In this document: piece after piece, positions 24,960 to 36,889 of the stretch
How positions within the stretch are numbered: the first letter of the stretch is position 1
How the letters are laid out: every line of letters starts with the position of its first letter
Program-made: the position numbers and the translations under genes
Assembly: GCA_933207985.1 (NCBI GenBank)
Contig: OW240918.1
Span: forward strand, 21,825,531-21,889,530
From: Pelobates cultripes
Taxonomy: Eukaryota; Chordata; Amphibia; Anura; Pelobatidae
DNA: 64,000 bases
Reading direction: 5' to 3'
The notes under the pieces: generated by a model
Databases searched by the model: none
What the model saw: only the letters and a program-made list of their open reading frames with translations
What the model was told of the DNA's origin: nothing

Positions 24960-25690
24960 ATAATTTAAAAACAAAGGTTAAAACAACACAACGCATTTCG
25001 CCCACTGGGGGGCTTTTCTGAAGTGTAGATAACGGTGGTCTGGCACTTAGGAGTTTATATAGGGAGATGTGAGGTTCAAGGGGGGATATTTACATCATAT
25101 GTAACCCACAGTATGTGACCAAAAATACAGGTCGCAACAAAAAGTTACAAAAATATAAGAGACCTAAAAATAAAAAAATACCAGATGATAAGGCACGGTC
25201 TTAAAAGCAGTACTCTATCTTCCAATCTTCATAAAATGCTTAGAGTACAGGTAGAGCTATAACCAGCTCTGAATTAAACAGCATGCAGTGGTATTATATC
25301 CCCACTTGCAGGATAATCCTCAGGCTGTAGTTCAAAGCAGAATGGAGATGAGGTAGGTCATATGGAATGACAAAAAGTAGCCAACAGTTCTCTCTATTGA
25401 GGCAAGTATAAACTCAAATAAAATAAATATACTTACAGTAGATGGAGCAGACTTACCACTTTATGTATCAAGTGTGGGTGGCATGATCCCTACCTAGGAT
25501 TCTTTGCATGGTAGATTACAAAAGGTAAGCTCAAGTGCTGTGTAGGAACAAAAAACTGGAAATAAAAACTAAAAAAGTATATGGCTCATAACAAATATTG
25601 AGGCAGCCAAAAATACTTTATTAAACAAAGATAAAATAAAAAGCCACCCCTTGGGGCATTTTCAAGTGGATTTCATTATGGCCTGAACCT
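24960..25690 (-). mobile_element. Penelope-like terminal-repeat relic, minus strand
   Basis: On the minus strand, a GCCC...GGGC stem is followed by GAAATGCGTTG (24990-25000), the downstream half of a hammerhead-type motif, and then by ATTAAAGTA-containing AT-rich sequence. Upstream on that strand, near 25255-25335, text such as AACCAGCTCTG, GCAGTGGTATTAT and ATCCCCACTTGCAGGAT matches the arms of the unit at 42825-44233 (AACCCAGCTCTGG, GCAGCGGTATTAT, CCCCACTTACAGGAT). A second degenerate AAAGCCACCCC/GGGGCA piece lies near 25645-25670. There is no ORF. Confidence 0.55.
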
Positions 25691-25804
25691 GATAGGAGGG
25701 AGAGCCTTCACCAGGCTCCCGTTAGACTCAGCCAGATGCCACTGGACCCTTAGGAAGCCACCCTCCTACACCAAAAAGGTATGGAAGCAGTGGGTGGCTA
25801 AACA

Positions 25805-26400
25805 TATGTAAATTGTTATCTGGGTATGTATATGTCAGTGTGTGTATATGTGTGCATCTGTTTGTGCTTGTATGTGTTGTATGTGTGGTGTATCTGTATG
25901 TATCTGTGTGTATGTGTGTATATCATCTATATGTGTGTATATGTGCATCTGTGTGTGTGTATATGTGTGTGTATCAGTGTGTGTATGTCAATGTGTGCGT
26001 ATCTGTGTGTATGTGTGTGTTTCAGTATGTATGTGTTGGGAAGTGTATGTGCATATGTGCATACATCTCAGCAATAAAACTACAAGTCTACATAAAAACA
26101 CTACAGACAAGCCCGCCACTGCTTTCAAATAGCAACAGTACATTAAAACACGCAACTGCAACTCCAACACTACACACAAATACATACATACATACATTCA
26201 AATGCACAAACCATACTTATATTCAAACACAAACACTGCTCACAAATCTCATGCAAGGAAGGACACATGGTAGATCCCTAGCTGACAGAGTTGTGGGAGT
26301 TGCACACAGAAAGGGTGCTACCTTTTGGCCATGCTTGCGCTAGAACTGGCATAAAATATATTCTTGCACCAGGACCCTCTCTACATTAGTTCTGCTAATG
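25805..26400. repeat. GT-rich plus CA-rich compound minisatellite, second copy
   Basis: A G/T-rich tandem tract (about 25805-26060, TGTGTGTATATGTGTG units) changes to an A/C-rich tract (about 26060-26250). This is followed by the segment shared with 21935-22080. The internal order is the same as at 20985-22080, so these are two copies of one family and not independent microsatellites. Open frames over it are low complexity. Confidence 0.7.
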
Positions 26401-27487
26401 ATGCATAGCAATACACCTGCATAAGCTCTAAATGCTGTCAGATTCCTATTTTTTATACATAAAATATATTGGTTATGGTACTTACAGTATACTTTCAGCG
26501 TTATTTTTTCCGTTTGTGTCTTTTATAAAAGTAAAATGCCTCAAATCTGTCCCCCTGACATTTCTTTTAGTGTTGTTACACTTCATTTGTTTCTAGACTT
26601 TCTAAAATAAAAGCACTTCCTTAAATACTGTTAATAGAAGCCTTTAGTAGGTGTATTTTTTCCCAGCGACTGTTTTATTGCATTTATTCAGCTGTAAACT
26701 AAATTGATCTTCATGAAAAAGTTTATGTTAAGGAAGATCAGCCAATTTCCATAAAGATGATAAATTGTTTTTAAACAATATCATTATACTGAATAAAGGC
26801 AATCTGCGGGCAATGCTCTGTTTTATAGATTAGTTGTCTGGGTTTTTTAATTAAACAAAACATGAAAAATTCATTTATAATACAAATAATATTGCTGTAA
26901 AACATCACATTACCATAAAAATGATTACTTGTTCCGTGGCTCACTTTTAAATTGAAAATATTTAGAAGTTAAGTGGGTTTATATGGTTGATGTAATTATG
27001 ACTCCAACTGTCTTGTAAAATGATATAAACAAAAAAAAAACAATTGTTTATTTATAATCATAATTATTCTTTCTCCTGTGATAAATGCCACACAAAGCCT
27101 TTGCGGAACAAAGAGATAAATATGTATTTATTTTAAACATAATAAAAGGAGGATATGTATATTTTCTTGTGTTTCATTACGGTTTAAACCAGTGGCATAG
27201 CACACAACAGGTAAATCATATATGTGATATTTTTTTAAGAATCTCATCCATGTTTTTTACGTGAAACCACATGCCACATGCATAACGTTCCTGAGTAGAA
27301 GCTATGACAAATGATAAGATGCATGGGATGACTAACGATCCATTGTGATCTACTGGGGGACCAAGAGAACTGTGCCACTGGTGAATCTCTCTTCACTGGT
27401 GAATACTGTCTATTCTTCTTACTTCTTACTTTCTATCGCAGGTTAAATTTACTGGTATACAATGTCTTAGCATAGAAGCCTACGTTC
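26401..27487. other. Intergenic, no recognised feature
   Basis: AT-rich sequence with no motif that supports a gene or repeat. Confidence 0.4.
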
Positions 27488-27939
27488 TTAAAGGACCACT
27501 ATAGTGCCAGGAAAACATACTCGCTCCCGCCCGGCTCTGGAAAGGGGAAAAGGGTTAAAACTTACCTTTTCCTAGCGCTGGGCGGGGAGCTCTCCTCCTC
27601 CGATCCTCCTCCGATCCTCCCCGTCGGCTGAATGTGCACGCGCGGCAAGAGCTGCGCGCGCATTCAGCCGGTCGCATAGGAAAGCATTACCAATGCTTTC
27701 CTATGGACGCTGGCGAGCTCTCACTGTGAAACTCACAGTGAGAAGCACGCAAGCGCCTCTAGCGGCTGTCAATGAGACAGCCACTAGAGGATTTGGGGGA
27801 AGGCTTAACCCATTCATAAACATAGCAGTTTCTCTGAAACTGCTATATTTATAAAAGAATGGGTTAACCCTAGCTGGACCTGGCACCCAGACTACTTCAT
27901 TAAGCTGAAGTGGTCTGGGTGCCTAGAGTGGTCCTTTAA
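27488..27939. mobile_element. Multi-hairpin MITE, copy 4, complete (452 bp)
   Basis: It is bounded by TTAA at 27488-27491 and 27936-27939. The inverted ends TTAAAGGACCACTATAG and TTAAAGGACCACTCTAG differ at one base. Internal hairpins in order: CATAGGAAAGCATT with a 3-nt loop (27675-27705), TCTCACTGTGA/AAC/complement (27719-27743), CCTCTAG...CTAGAGG (27756-27790), and a compound stem TTAACCCATTC...GAATGGGTTAA enclosing ATAGCAGTTTC (about 27806-27866). There is no transposase, so it needs an enzyme in trans. Confidence 0.8.
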
Positions 27940-28163
27940 ATATGTATTCTGGAGAAAGAGGATGGAACACAAATCTCTTACATTAGTTACAGTTCTCTTC
28001 CTTCCCCATATCTTAGTTTGAAATGTGTATGTATTTTTCTCAAGACGTTTTTCTTAGCCAATCAATGACTCCCCTGTCCGAGGCTGGCTGATGCTTCCTC
28101 TTTAAGAATCTCAGAACGGAAGGACAGAGGACAGAGTTAAATTGTGCTGGATTCAAGACTTTG

Positions 28164-28225
28164 AGGTTAAACCATTCGTGAACTTGTGATGAAGTTGTCA
28201 TGGTGCCCAGAGTGTTCCTTTAGTG
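28164..28225. mobile_element. Small MITE right-end fragment
   Basis: GGTGCCCAGAGTGTTCCTTTAG matches, in reverse, a TTTAAAGGAACACTCTGGGC-type end like those of the nearby MITEs. Only about 60 bp is recognisable. Confidence 0.4.
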
Positions 28226-31200
28226 AATAAAATATTCAGGTTATAGTGCTGTGAGCCATCCTACTCACTTCGCATCTTGATCATTTGCTTGTTTTTTGTA
28301 ACATTAAGAATGTTGGCCAAAGCATTTTCTTTTAGTTGGCTATATTTCAAATAAGACCATAGACCAATACGAGCGAAATGAACTCCAAAACCATGTGAAC
28401 TCTTAACATCAATCCTGAGATTAAAACGAGGAACTGAAAATTACATTGAAAAATGAACTGCTAAAATGCTTCTGTTTGTGTCATAACAACATTACAAGTA
28501 ATTGCCATCATGAAGACATATTAGTTCATTTAGATAATTTGTGAGCGCAATATTCTTTTCATTGGTATATCATACAATTAAAGCAAATTCACTTTTTCTT
28601 TATTCGAGATTCTGATCTTAATGTGACTTATAATTAGTACAATTACAATTCAATGTTAATTGTTGTCTGCCACTTAAATATATTTAAATTGGAATCGTAT
28701 CTAATTCATGTTAGAGGGTTTCTTTATTTATCAGAATCAAGAAATTATATGTCTATTAATGATCTAGGCTTGGAGCAGTAATGTCTTACCCAGGTAATCC
28801 ACCTTTTACTGAAAGTACCCCTATTTCTGTCATTCTCAACCAATGTATTTGTGTAGGTACCTCCGGAAGAGGAGGCCTCCGGAAAAGCATGGAAAGAAGG
28901 AATAATGCACCTATTAATACATGAAGCAGATCTCTTCATTAGTTTTGGCCATGCTGCAGATAATTTAGTGCGCCGGGGTTACACTGGAAGGAAGAGTGTT
29001 CCAAAGGCCATATGATTCCAAATCTGGTAATCTATCAGTTTGGAAGCTTTTGTAAAACATCTTTGAAGTCATAAATAGTACCCGGACTTTGTTTCTGGAT
29101 AATGGGACAATGGCTTGTCTCCTACCTGGATGCCACCGGGGATTCAAGCCTTTTCTGATATAGGTGATGCAAACCTGGCTTCTGCAGAGCTGATCCCTCT
29201 AGTCGTCATTGACTCAGAGCATCAGCTGAGTGTTCTCAGACAATTAATGACACTCTATGTAAACAATGTGCACAGAATTGACATTAGATATTAGCTGGAG
29301 CTCTTCATCTTGGTTGGCTTGATGACACTGCAATTATATCTCCGGAAGCAACATAAAATATCTTAGTATCAGTAGCATTTCCAACTGATACTCTGCACAT
29401 CAGACTCCAAACACTTCTTGGGTAACCTTTTAAGAATATGCAAAAAAAATATAAAGAAGGCATAACAAGCTGAAAGTTAAGAGTAATCCAATATGTCTCC
29501 ATGTTGAAATCTGCTAAATCTTATTAGATCCTTTTATTAGAATAGCCCAACCCGTGGAGGAAGGTTGCACTTGAGGAATAGAGATCTGTCTGACAATTTT
29601 GGTTGTGAACTGCTGCTGTGGGTGGGACAAGTCTCATCACAAACATATAAATACATTTACAGGCTTGTTGTTTATATATCTGAATTGTACTAAGATACAA
29701 TCTAAATTTCCAACTTTGAGGCAAAAATGACTGATGTGCAAAAATTCTTCACAGCTTGGCTATTTCAGTTTTCAAATTCAGATTTTAATCCAGTAGAATT
29801 TGGAGTTCTGTGAATAATACCACAAATCCCAGGGACAGAAGTCCCTATAAATAATAGAGCTAGAGAGCTGGGCAAAGAGGTGAAAGTTCATCTAAAGTGG
29901 AGTTTTACAGTAAAGTTGAGTATCCAGAAAATTAAAACCCAAATGGTTCTGTCTTTCACAGATGAGATATCTAGATATTGCATGTAGCCATGATATTGAT
30001 AAGCTGGGCACTCCATTCTCCCTATACCTGCTGAATTTTAGGTAACCGTCAAGAATTTCCAAGAATTATATGGGTTGGAACAAAAAAATACCTACGTCTC
30101 AGCTCTAGCTGTGTTTTAAATGGATGAGTTATATTCTGCAAGTTTTTGAAGTAATGCTAACCAAAGATTCTGTTCTACTGTCACAGTGAAGATCGGAGAG
30201 AAGAGTAGATCAAAGAAGGCCTATCTGAAGGTGAGGCAATCAGGAATCTCTACACCCTCTAAAACAGAGAGGAAAAGATATATGGGAGTCTGAAGAAATG
30301 CAACAATAGGATAACCTTACATGCATTTACTGGTTGGTGCTTAAAGGTGAATGTAAACCAGGGTCACATTGAGATGGCCAAAGCAAAGAATTCAAATCAC
30401 TGTTTTCCTTCTCAATTTATGAGAGAGATTAAACTCATATTGCTAGATTCTAATGACATGCAGGCAATTTAAATGGTTCCTGAAGACCACAACAAAGTCC
30501 ACCAGCAGATACAGAATACTTTGTTAAAGCTCAAGATTATGAAAAAAATAAATAGTTTAAATGCATTTTTAACTTCTGAAGATTTATATAAATCCCTTTA
30601 TATATTGAAATATTTGACTGCTTCTTGGCATCTGGAAATATATGAAAAAAAACTGTTGGCTTTCACATTTAATTAGCATTTATTTGAATCTGCCAAATAC
30701 ATCATTTAGGATACTTAATAAAATAATAATTCTGATTGTGAAATTAGATACAACAAATAATTGGATGTACCAGCTGTCTGCATTAATGCTTGAAATTATA
30801 AGAGATAGATAATATGGACAACAGAAATGTTTTATTTTATGACATGAAATGGAAAATAATGTTAAGAGCACAAAACTTTGTAAGAAACAAGTCCTTATAA
30901 CTAAATATTTATTTAAAAGACCCATGGTAAACGAAAGAAGAGAAATAGAATATACAGAGACAGCAGAGTAGACATTTACTCTGCTTACAAAATATCAATT
31001 TTCCCATAGAGTCTTATGGATGAATTGCCTAAAGCCTTATCCTCTGTCTACAGCCAAGTAGGTGTGTAGAGAAATAGGTACAGAGAAGGAGTGGTTAAAT
31101 TCTCCTCTTTCCAAGACTGCCCCTTCCTACTGGAATGTTCTCCCGTGCCCTTATCCTTCATCTTTTTTCTGCTGTCTCTCGTCTATTATGCCCTCTCATT

Positions 31201-31560
31201 TCAAATTACCCTCCTTTACCCTTATCTGCCAATCAATTATTGGGTTCTGCTGCTGGAATCTTGGTTGGCATTAAATCTAGCCCAATTTTTTTTCTACCAA
31301 AAACTGTTGATAACTATCAGTAGAATGAAATTGAGGCCTTGGACTTGGTACCCAGATTCCACCAGATTTAGATTGCATGTTTTCCTTATAACATCACCCA
31401 AAGTTATATTAGGGATGGTAATGTGGCATCTATGGCAGTGCTAAACATGGAGTTTTTGCATTGCTTAGTGTCAGTCACCTGCTGTACGGTACAACTTGAT
31501 GGACATATGCCTATTTTCAGTCTATAAAACTATCTAACTATGTAACAAGATTAAATTATA
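28226..31560. other. Long stretch without a recognised gene
   Basis: Several open frames of 60-120 codons exist on both strands, none with a motif I recognise. Near 31480-31555, AACTTGATGGACATATG and CTATGTAACAAG resemble the 3' end of the repeat at 14160. Bases 28740-29300 are less AT-rich and could be a decayed older element. I cannot name it. Confidence 0.35.
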
Positions 31561-31582
31561 TATATATATATATATATATATA

Positions 31583-33211
31583 CAGTTGCAAGAAAAAGTA
31601 TGTGAACCCTTTGGAATGATATGGATTTCTGCACAAATTGGTCATAAAATGTGATCTGATCATCATCTAAGTCACAACAATAGACAATCACAGTCTGCTT
31701 AAACTAATAACAAACAAAGAATGAAATGTTGCCATGTTTTTATTGAACACACCATGTAAACATTCACAGTGCAGGTGGAAAAAGTATGTGAACCTCTAGA
31801 CTAATGACATCTCCAAGAGCTAATTGTAGTGATATGTCATCCAACTGGAGTCCAATCAATGAGATGAGATTGGAGGTGTTGGTTACAGCTGCCCTGCCGT
31901 ATAAAAAAAGCACACACCAGTTCTGGGTTTGCTTTTTACAAGAAGCATTGCCTGATGTGAATGATGCCTCGCACAAAAGAGCTCTCAGAAGACCTACGAT
32001 TAAGAATTGTTGACTTGCATAAAGCTGGAAAGGTTTATAAGAGTATCTCCAAAAGCCTTGCTGTTCATCAGCCCACGGTAAGACAAATTGTCTATGAAAG
32101 GAGAAAGTTCAGCACTGCTGCTACTCTCCCTAGGAGTGGCCGTCCTGTAAAGATGACTGCAAGAGCACAGCACAGACTGCTCAATGAGGTGAAGAAGAAT
32201 CCTAGAGTGTTAGCTAAGGACTTACAAAGGTCACTGGCAAATGCTAACATCTCTGTTAGCAAATCTACAATACATAAGACACTAAACAAGAAATGGATTT
32301 CATGGGAGGATACCACAGAGGAAGCCACTGCTGTCCAAACAAAACATTGCTGCACGTTTACAGTTTGCACAAGAGCACCTGGATGTTCCACAGCAGTACT
32401 GGCAAAATATTCTGTGGACAGATGAAACCAAAGTTGAGTTGTTTGGAAGAAACACACAACACAATGTGTGTCGTAAAAAAGGCATAGCACACCAACATCA
32501 AAACCTCATCCCAACTGTGAAGTATGGTGGTGGGGGCATCATGGTTTGGGGCTGCTTTGCTGCATCAGGGCCTGGACAGATTGCTATCATCGAAGGAAAA
32601 ATGAATTCCCAAGTTTATCAAGACATTTTGCAGGAAAACTTGAGACCATCTGTCTACCAGTTGACGCTCAACAGAAGATGGGTGTTGCAACAGGACAATG
32701 GCCCAAAGCATAGAAGTAAATCAACAACAGAATGGCTTAAACATAAGAAAGTATGCCTTCTGAAGTGGCCCAGTCAGAGTCCTGACCTCAACCCGACTGA
32801 GATGCTGTGGCATGACCTCAAGAAAGTGATTCACACCAGACATCCCAAGAATATTGCTGAACTGAAACAGTTCTGTAAAGAGGAATGGTCAAGAATTACT
32901 CCTGACCGTTGTGCACGTCTGATCCGCAACTACAGGAAACGTTTGGTTGAAGTTATTGCTGCCAAAAGAGGTTCAACCAGTTATTAAATCCAAGGGTTCA
33001 CATACTTTTTCCACCTGCACTGTGAATGCTTACATGGTGTGTTCAATAAAAACATGGCAACATTTAATTTTTTTGTGTGTTATTAGTTTAAGCAGACTGT
33101 GAGTGTCTATTGTTGTGACTTAGATGATGATCAGATCACATTTTATGACCAATTTGTGCAGAAATCCAATTTGTGCATTCCAAAGGGTTCACATACTTTT
33201 TCAGAATGCAG
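31583..33211 (+). mobile_element. Tc1-like DNA transposon, nearly complete
   Basis: Long terminal inverted repeats of about 210 bp flank a transposase. Each contains two copies of AAAAAGTATGTGAACC: 31593-31608 and 31779-31794 on the left, and as reverse complements at 32995-33010 and 33186-33201 on the right. This is the IR/DR arrangement known from Tc1 elements such as those of fish and frogs. The left end begins CAGTTGC after a TA within an AT run. The right outermost end has drifted. About 1.63 kb is the usual size for this group. Confidence 0.9.
31961..32987 (+). pseudogene. Tc1 transposase with one frameshift (DD34E)
   Basis: The N-terminal part reads in frame 2 from ATG at 31961. It has a paired-like helix-turn-helix region ([19 protein letters not shown], then SRSGRP-like RSGRPVKMT). 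From about 32295 the reading continues in frame 3, explained by one extra A in the AAA near 32290-32293. The catalytic triad is present: WTDETKVELF, LQQDNGPKHRS and SPDLNPTEMLWHDL, with 34 residues between the second Asp and the Glu. The glycine-rich loop YGGGGIMVWGCF is also there, and the protein ends at 32987. With the frame break included the length is about 340 residues, normal for Tc1. It would cut and paste DNA at TA. This copy cannot make a full protein without frame repair or slippage. Confidence 0.9.
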
Positions 33212-34477
33212 AAAATTTGAAAATTTAAAAACATTAAACTGCTGGTTTTGAAAATATTAAGAAAGTGTATCACAGAATAATAGGGTGGAAATAGCACTGG
33301 TAAATAACATCCTATGGTTTTGACAAAAAACATTTGTTCAGTCAAACTATTGAATTCTGAACACACATAATAATAGCAATAATACAATTTTTATTTTTTA
33401 AAGGTACATTTAGCTTGTCACTCATTTCCAAGTACAATTCAGGGTCTCAATAGCATTATTATCTAGCTTATTGGTACGCGTTTTATTAACCTTTGAAGGA
33501 TTAAAACTGAGACCCTCTAAGATATTGAATCCCTATAGACTGAGTTATCTCATCAACTACTAAATTCTTGTATAATAAAACAATATTAACTCACACAAAC
33601 AAATTAATTTGTAATTAAATACAAATAAATCCACCAAGATGACTATGGCATAAACGCAAAGAATGTATAGCAAAATCTTTTTTTCTTCTACACATTTGCT
33701 AGCAATGTAACTATCACAAAGTACAGATTACATTTTATTCTGTATAATGAGACCGAAAGGCATGTTGAGTATGACACTGTACTCTAAAGGATCTGGTTTT
33801 ATCGAGAACATTCATTTTTCAACCACTAACTCAGAAATACCATGTGTCGTGGTTTTAGGGAGGTCACCCTAAGGTCTGTTCCCACCTTTTCCATAGCTAA
33901 TTGGACCTCTCTTCCCTCTAATTCAGACGAGCATACAATTCCCACATTTCTTCCTGGAATTCCTGGCCACCAATATTTCTTACACCTTCTTAAACCTTCA
34001 TTAGGCTTTTTCCTTGTAATCTTTTTTGGGGGGGTCTCAGTCTTGGATGCTAAATTTACCATATTAACTGATTTTTACTTTTGTTACAAACAATGGTTTC
34101 TCTAATTGTAAAAGAGTTTGCTATTTCAGGATACCATTCTAAGGCCAACAACTAAAAAAGAACACAAGTGAATTGATGGAGGTATTTGAAATTTTGTAAC
34201 TGCCTCAAAACCTTCAGAAAATATTCATCTACTTGTGAATAACCCATAGAGTGCAGCTTGTGAATTGTCATACATATCTTTCAAACTATAGCCTTGATTT
34301 AATTTTGTTGGATAAATTTACCAAATGATTTAATATTATTGTTTCAGTATATTAAAAAGTAAACAAATCTATGAACAAGACAGTCTCAGCCCAGGGGAAG
34401 GGGCGGCCTGTGTATTTATAGCAATATCCCCTCCCACAACTACAGGCTCCTTCCACATGCTCAGCCTTTCAATATAT
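33212..34477. other. No recognised feature
   Basis: Intergenic sequence. A modestly GC-richer block at 34380-34470 (GGGGAAGGGGCGGCC, then TGTGTATTTATAGC) has a GC-box and TATA-like look, but no transcript-like content follows. Confidence 0.35.
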
Positions 34478-35430
34478 TATTATTATTATTATTATTATGT
34501 TATTTATATAGCGCCATCAAATTCCGCAGTGCTTTACAATGGATGGATGAACAGACATGTAGTTGTAACCAGACAAGTTGGACACACAGGAACATAGGGG
34601 TTGAGGGCCCTGCTCAATGAACTTACATGCTAGAGGGAGTGGGGTAAAGTGACACAAAAGGTAAGGATAGTATTAAGTTGCAGAAGAGGAAACAATCGCG
34701 AGCTACTAACAGTTTAATTGATACGCTTTTATGAAGAAGTGGGTTTTTAACGATTTTTTGAAGGCGTGGAGACTGGGTGAGCATCTAACGAGGAGATAAT
34801 CGAGTTCCACAGGAACGGTGCAGCCCTCGAGAAATCTTGAAAGTGAGCATCAGAGGTGGGAGTACGGACAGAAGATAGACGTAAGTCTTCAGCAGATCGT
34901 AAGGGCCTAGACGGGACATACTTTTGTATAAGGGAGGATAGATAGGTGGGAGCAGCATTATGTAGAGATTTGAAAGCAAGAATTTGAAAGCCGTGCGGGC
35001 GGATAGGAAGATGAGCCTCGTCCCCGCATTCATTATGGACTGTAATGGCGCAAGTTGGGAGCACCTGTTGTAAGACCACAGAGAAGTGGATTACAGTAGT
35101 CAAGGCGAGAAAGGACAGTGGAATGGACCAGCCCCTTAGTCGCATCTGGCGTTAAGTAGGGGCAGATGCGCGCAATGTTTTTGAGATGGAAATGACAGGA
35201 TTTGGCGATAGACTGAACATGAGGCTTTGAGGAGAGGTCGGAGTCAAAGAGAACACCTAGGCAGCGAGCCTGCGTGGTGAAGCTGATGGTAGCACCATTG
35301 ACTTTGAGGGAGACAGACACAGGAGTAGCAACACTTGAGGGAGGAAAGACCAGAATTTCAGTTTTGGTCAAATTTAGTTTAAAGAAGTGGGCAGCCATCC
35401 AGTTAGAAATAGCAGAGAGACAGTCAAAAA
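34478..35430 (-). mobile_element. L2-like LINE, 5'-truncated copy
   Basis: The 3' tail is an (ATT)n run at about 34478-34497, followed by TTATATAGCGCCATCAAATT on the plus strand. The RT C-terminal part reads on the minus strand: AAHFFKLNLTKTEILVFPP, VNGATISFTTQARCLGVLFD and SRLDYCNPLLCG (35398-35033). A further piece with CITVHNECGDE..., NAAPTYLSSLIQKYVPSRPL reads at 35145-34747 with a frame change. It is closely related to the copy at 3565-5395. Truncation at about 35430 is typical of incomplete target-primed reverse transcription. Confidence 0.8.
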
Positions 35431-36884
35431 ATACATAAATATATTACAATATTAAATTATTTTTCATAATATTAAATTATGTTAAAGTTTATCAAAAGAT
35501 ATTAAATCATTTGAAAAATGTATCAAACAATATTAAATTAAGACCTGCGTTAATAAAAAAAAAAAAAACAATTGTCATTTTACAAAACCTTTTCTAAATA
35601 TGATTGCTTTGAATAACCACAAACAGTTGTACAGTTGTATGCTCTTGGTTACAACCAATCCCAAACTCCCACATCTTCAACTTATTTAAGGAGACCTGAA
35701 CTTGCCACACTTTTTTGCTAACAATATCTCTGTGATGTTAATGATCTATTAAAAAAGAAACCTGGTTATTCTTATATTACTTATTACTTATGCCACAGTA
35801 TTGGGCAGCGAAATACCTACAAGCGCGCAGGATTCGGTTACTTGTGAAAAATATACGACTTGTTTCTTACATGTGAAATTACCTTGCGTTTTGCCAAGAT
35901 GTTTGGCAATAAAATCAATGAAACCATTACAACAGCATGAAAAATGTTTAAAAAAAAAAAAAAAAAAAACAATTATACCTTTGTGTTAAATAAAACCAGA
36001 ACATTTAATATCACCTCTTGGTGTTTTTATCCAAGCGTTATACATATAAAATCCATTAAAAAATTATATTACTTAACCTGTAGATATGGATATCTGTCTA
36101 TAGGTTGCAAAAAACAAACATTATAAAATAAATCAAAATGTGTTAAAGTGTTTCATAGCAAATGTCAATGTCAGAAAAAGAAATTCAATAAAAATAGATT
36201 TGCAGAACATATCTTTTTAATAGATTTAAAAGCTTATAGTTACTCCGAAGTGTATAACAACAGAATCTAATACCCAAAGGAAATATTATAACTAAGCCTG
36301 ACAGTTAATATGTAACCTCTGCAGATGTTAATATACGTGTGCTTTCTTATAGCACTTTAATATAAGCCATGTTAAATAGCATGCAATGTGTTTGTGCTTT
36401 ATAGTACCATGCTGAGCTATAATAGGACACATGCGTTGATACATTAAGGGTTCCATATGCGTTTTTACTGTGTGGCTACATGCACAGCCCATACCTACAC
36501 AAATTGCAGCTGTATCCAAGACACATGGAAAAAAAAACTAGTCGTTACTGTTGGTCAGCCGCAGACATAACATCATAATACGCATCACCGAAACAAAAGA
36601 ATGTGCCAGCACTTTTATGAGTATTAACATTAGCTTTACACTATTTGTGCACCTGGGTTTTAATTTGAATAAAACCAAGTCGTAATTAACTGTTCTGCTT
36701 CACTATTTCAATATTGTTACTTCTAAATTAGTTTCATTTTTAGGCAAAATCATGGGTGCATATTCTATGTATATACGTATTTGTTTATATATATATATAC
36801 CATGAAATGGCATTGCCTGACACAAGTGTCACTGTTATACATCTTTAATATCACAGGATATTTCAAGGTTAAGGTTATTGTTAA
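35431..36884. other. AT-rich, no recognised feature
   Basis: Contains A runs at about 35561-35572 and 35950-35969 and no supported gene. Confidence 0.4.
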
Positions 36885-36889
36885 CATAC

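Noticed and set aside
25813..26343. 176-codon Cys/Val-rich frame
   Set aside because: Low-complexity translation of the GT/CA compound repeat.
28740..29300. Possible host exons in a less AT-rich block
   Set aside because: No recognisable protein, no convincing splice-bounded frame and no long open frame.
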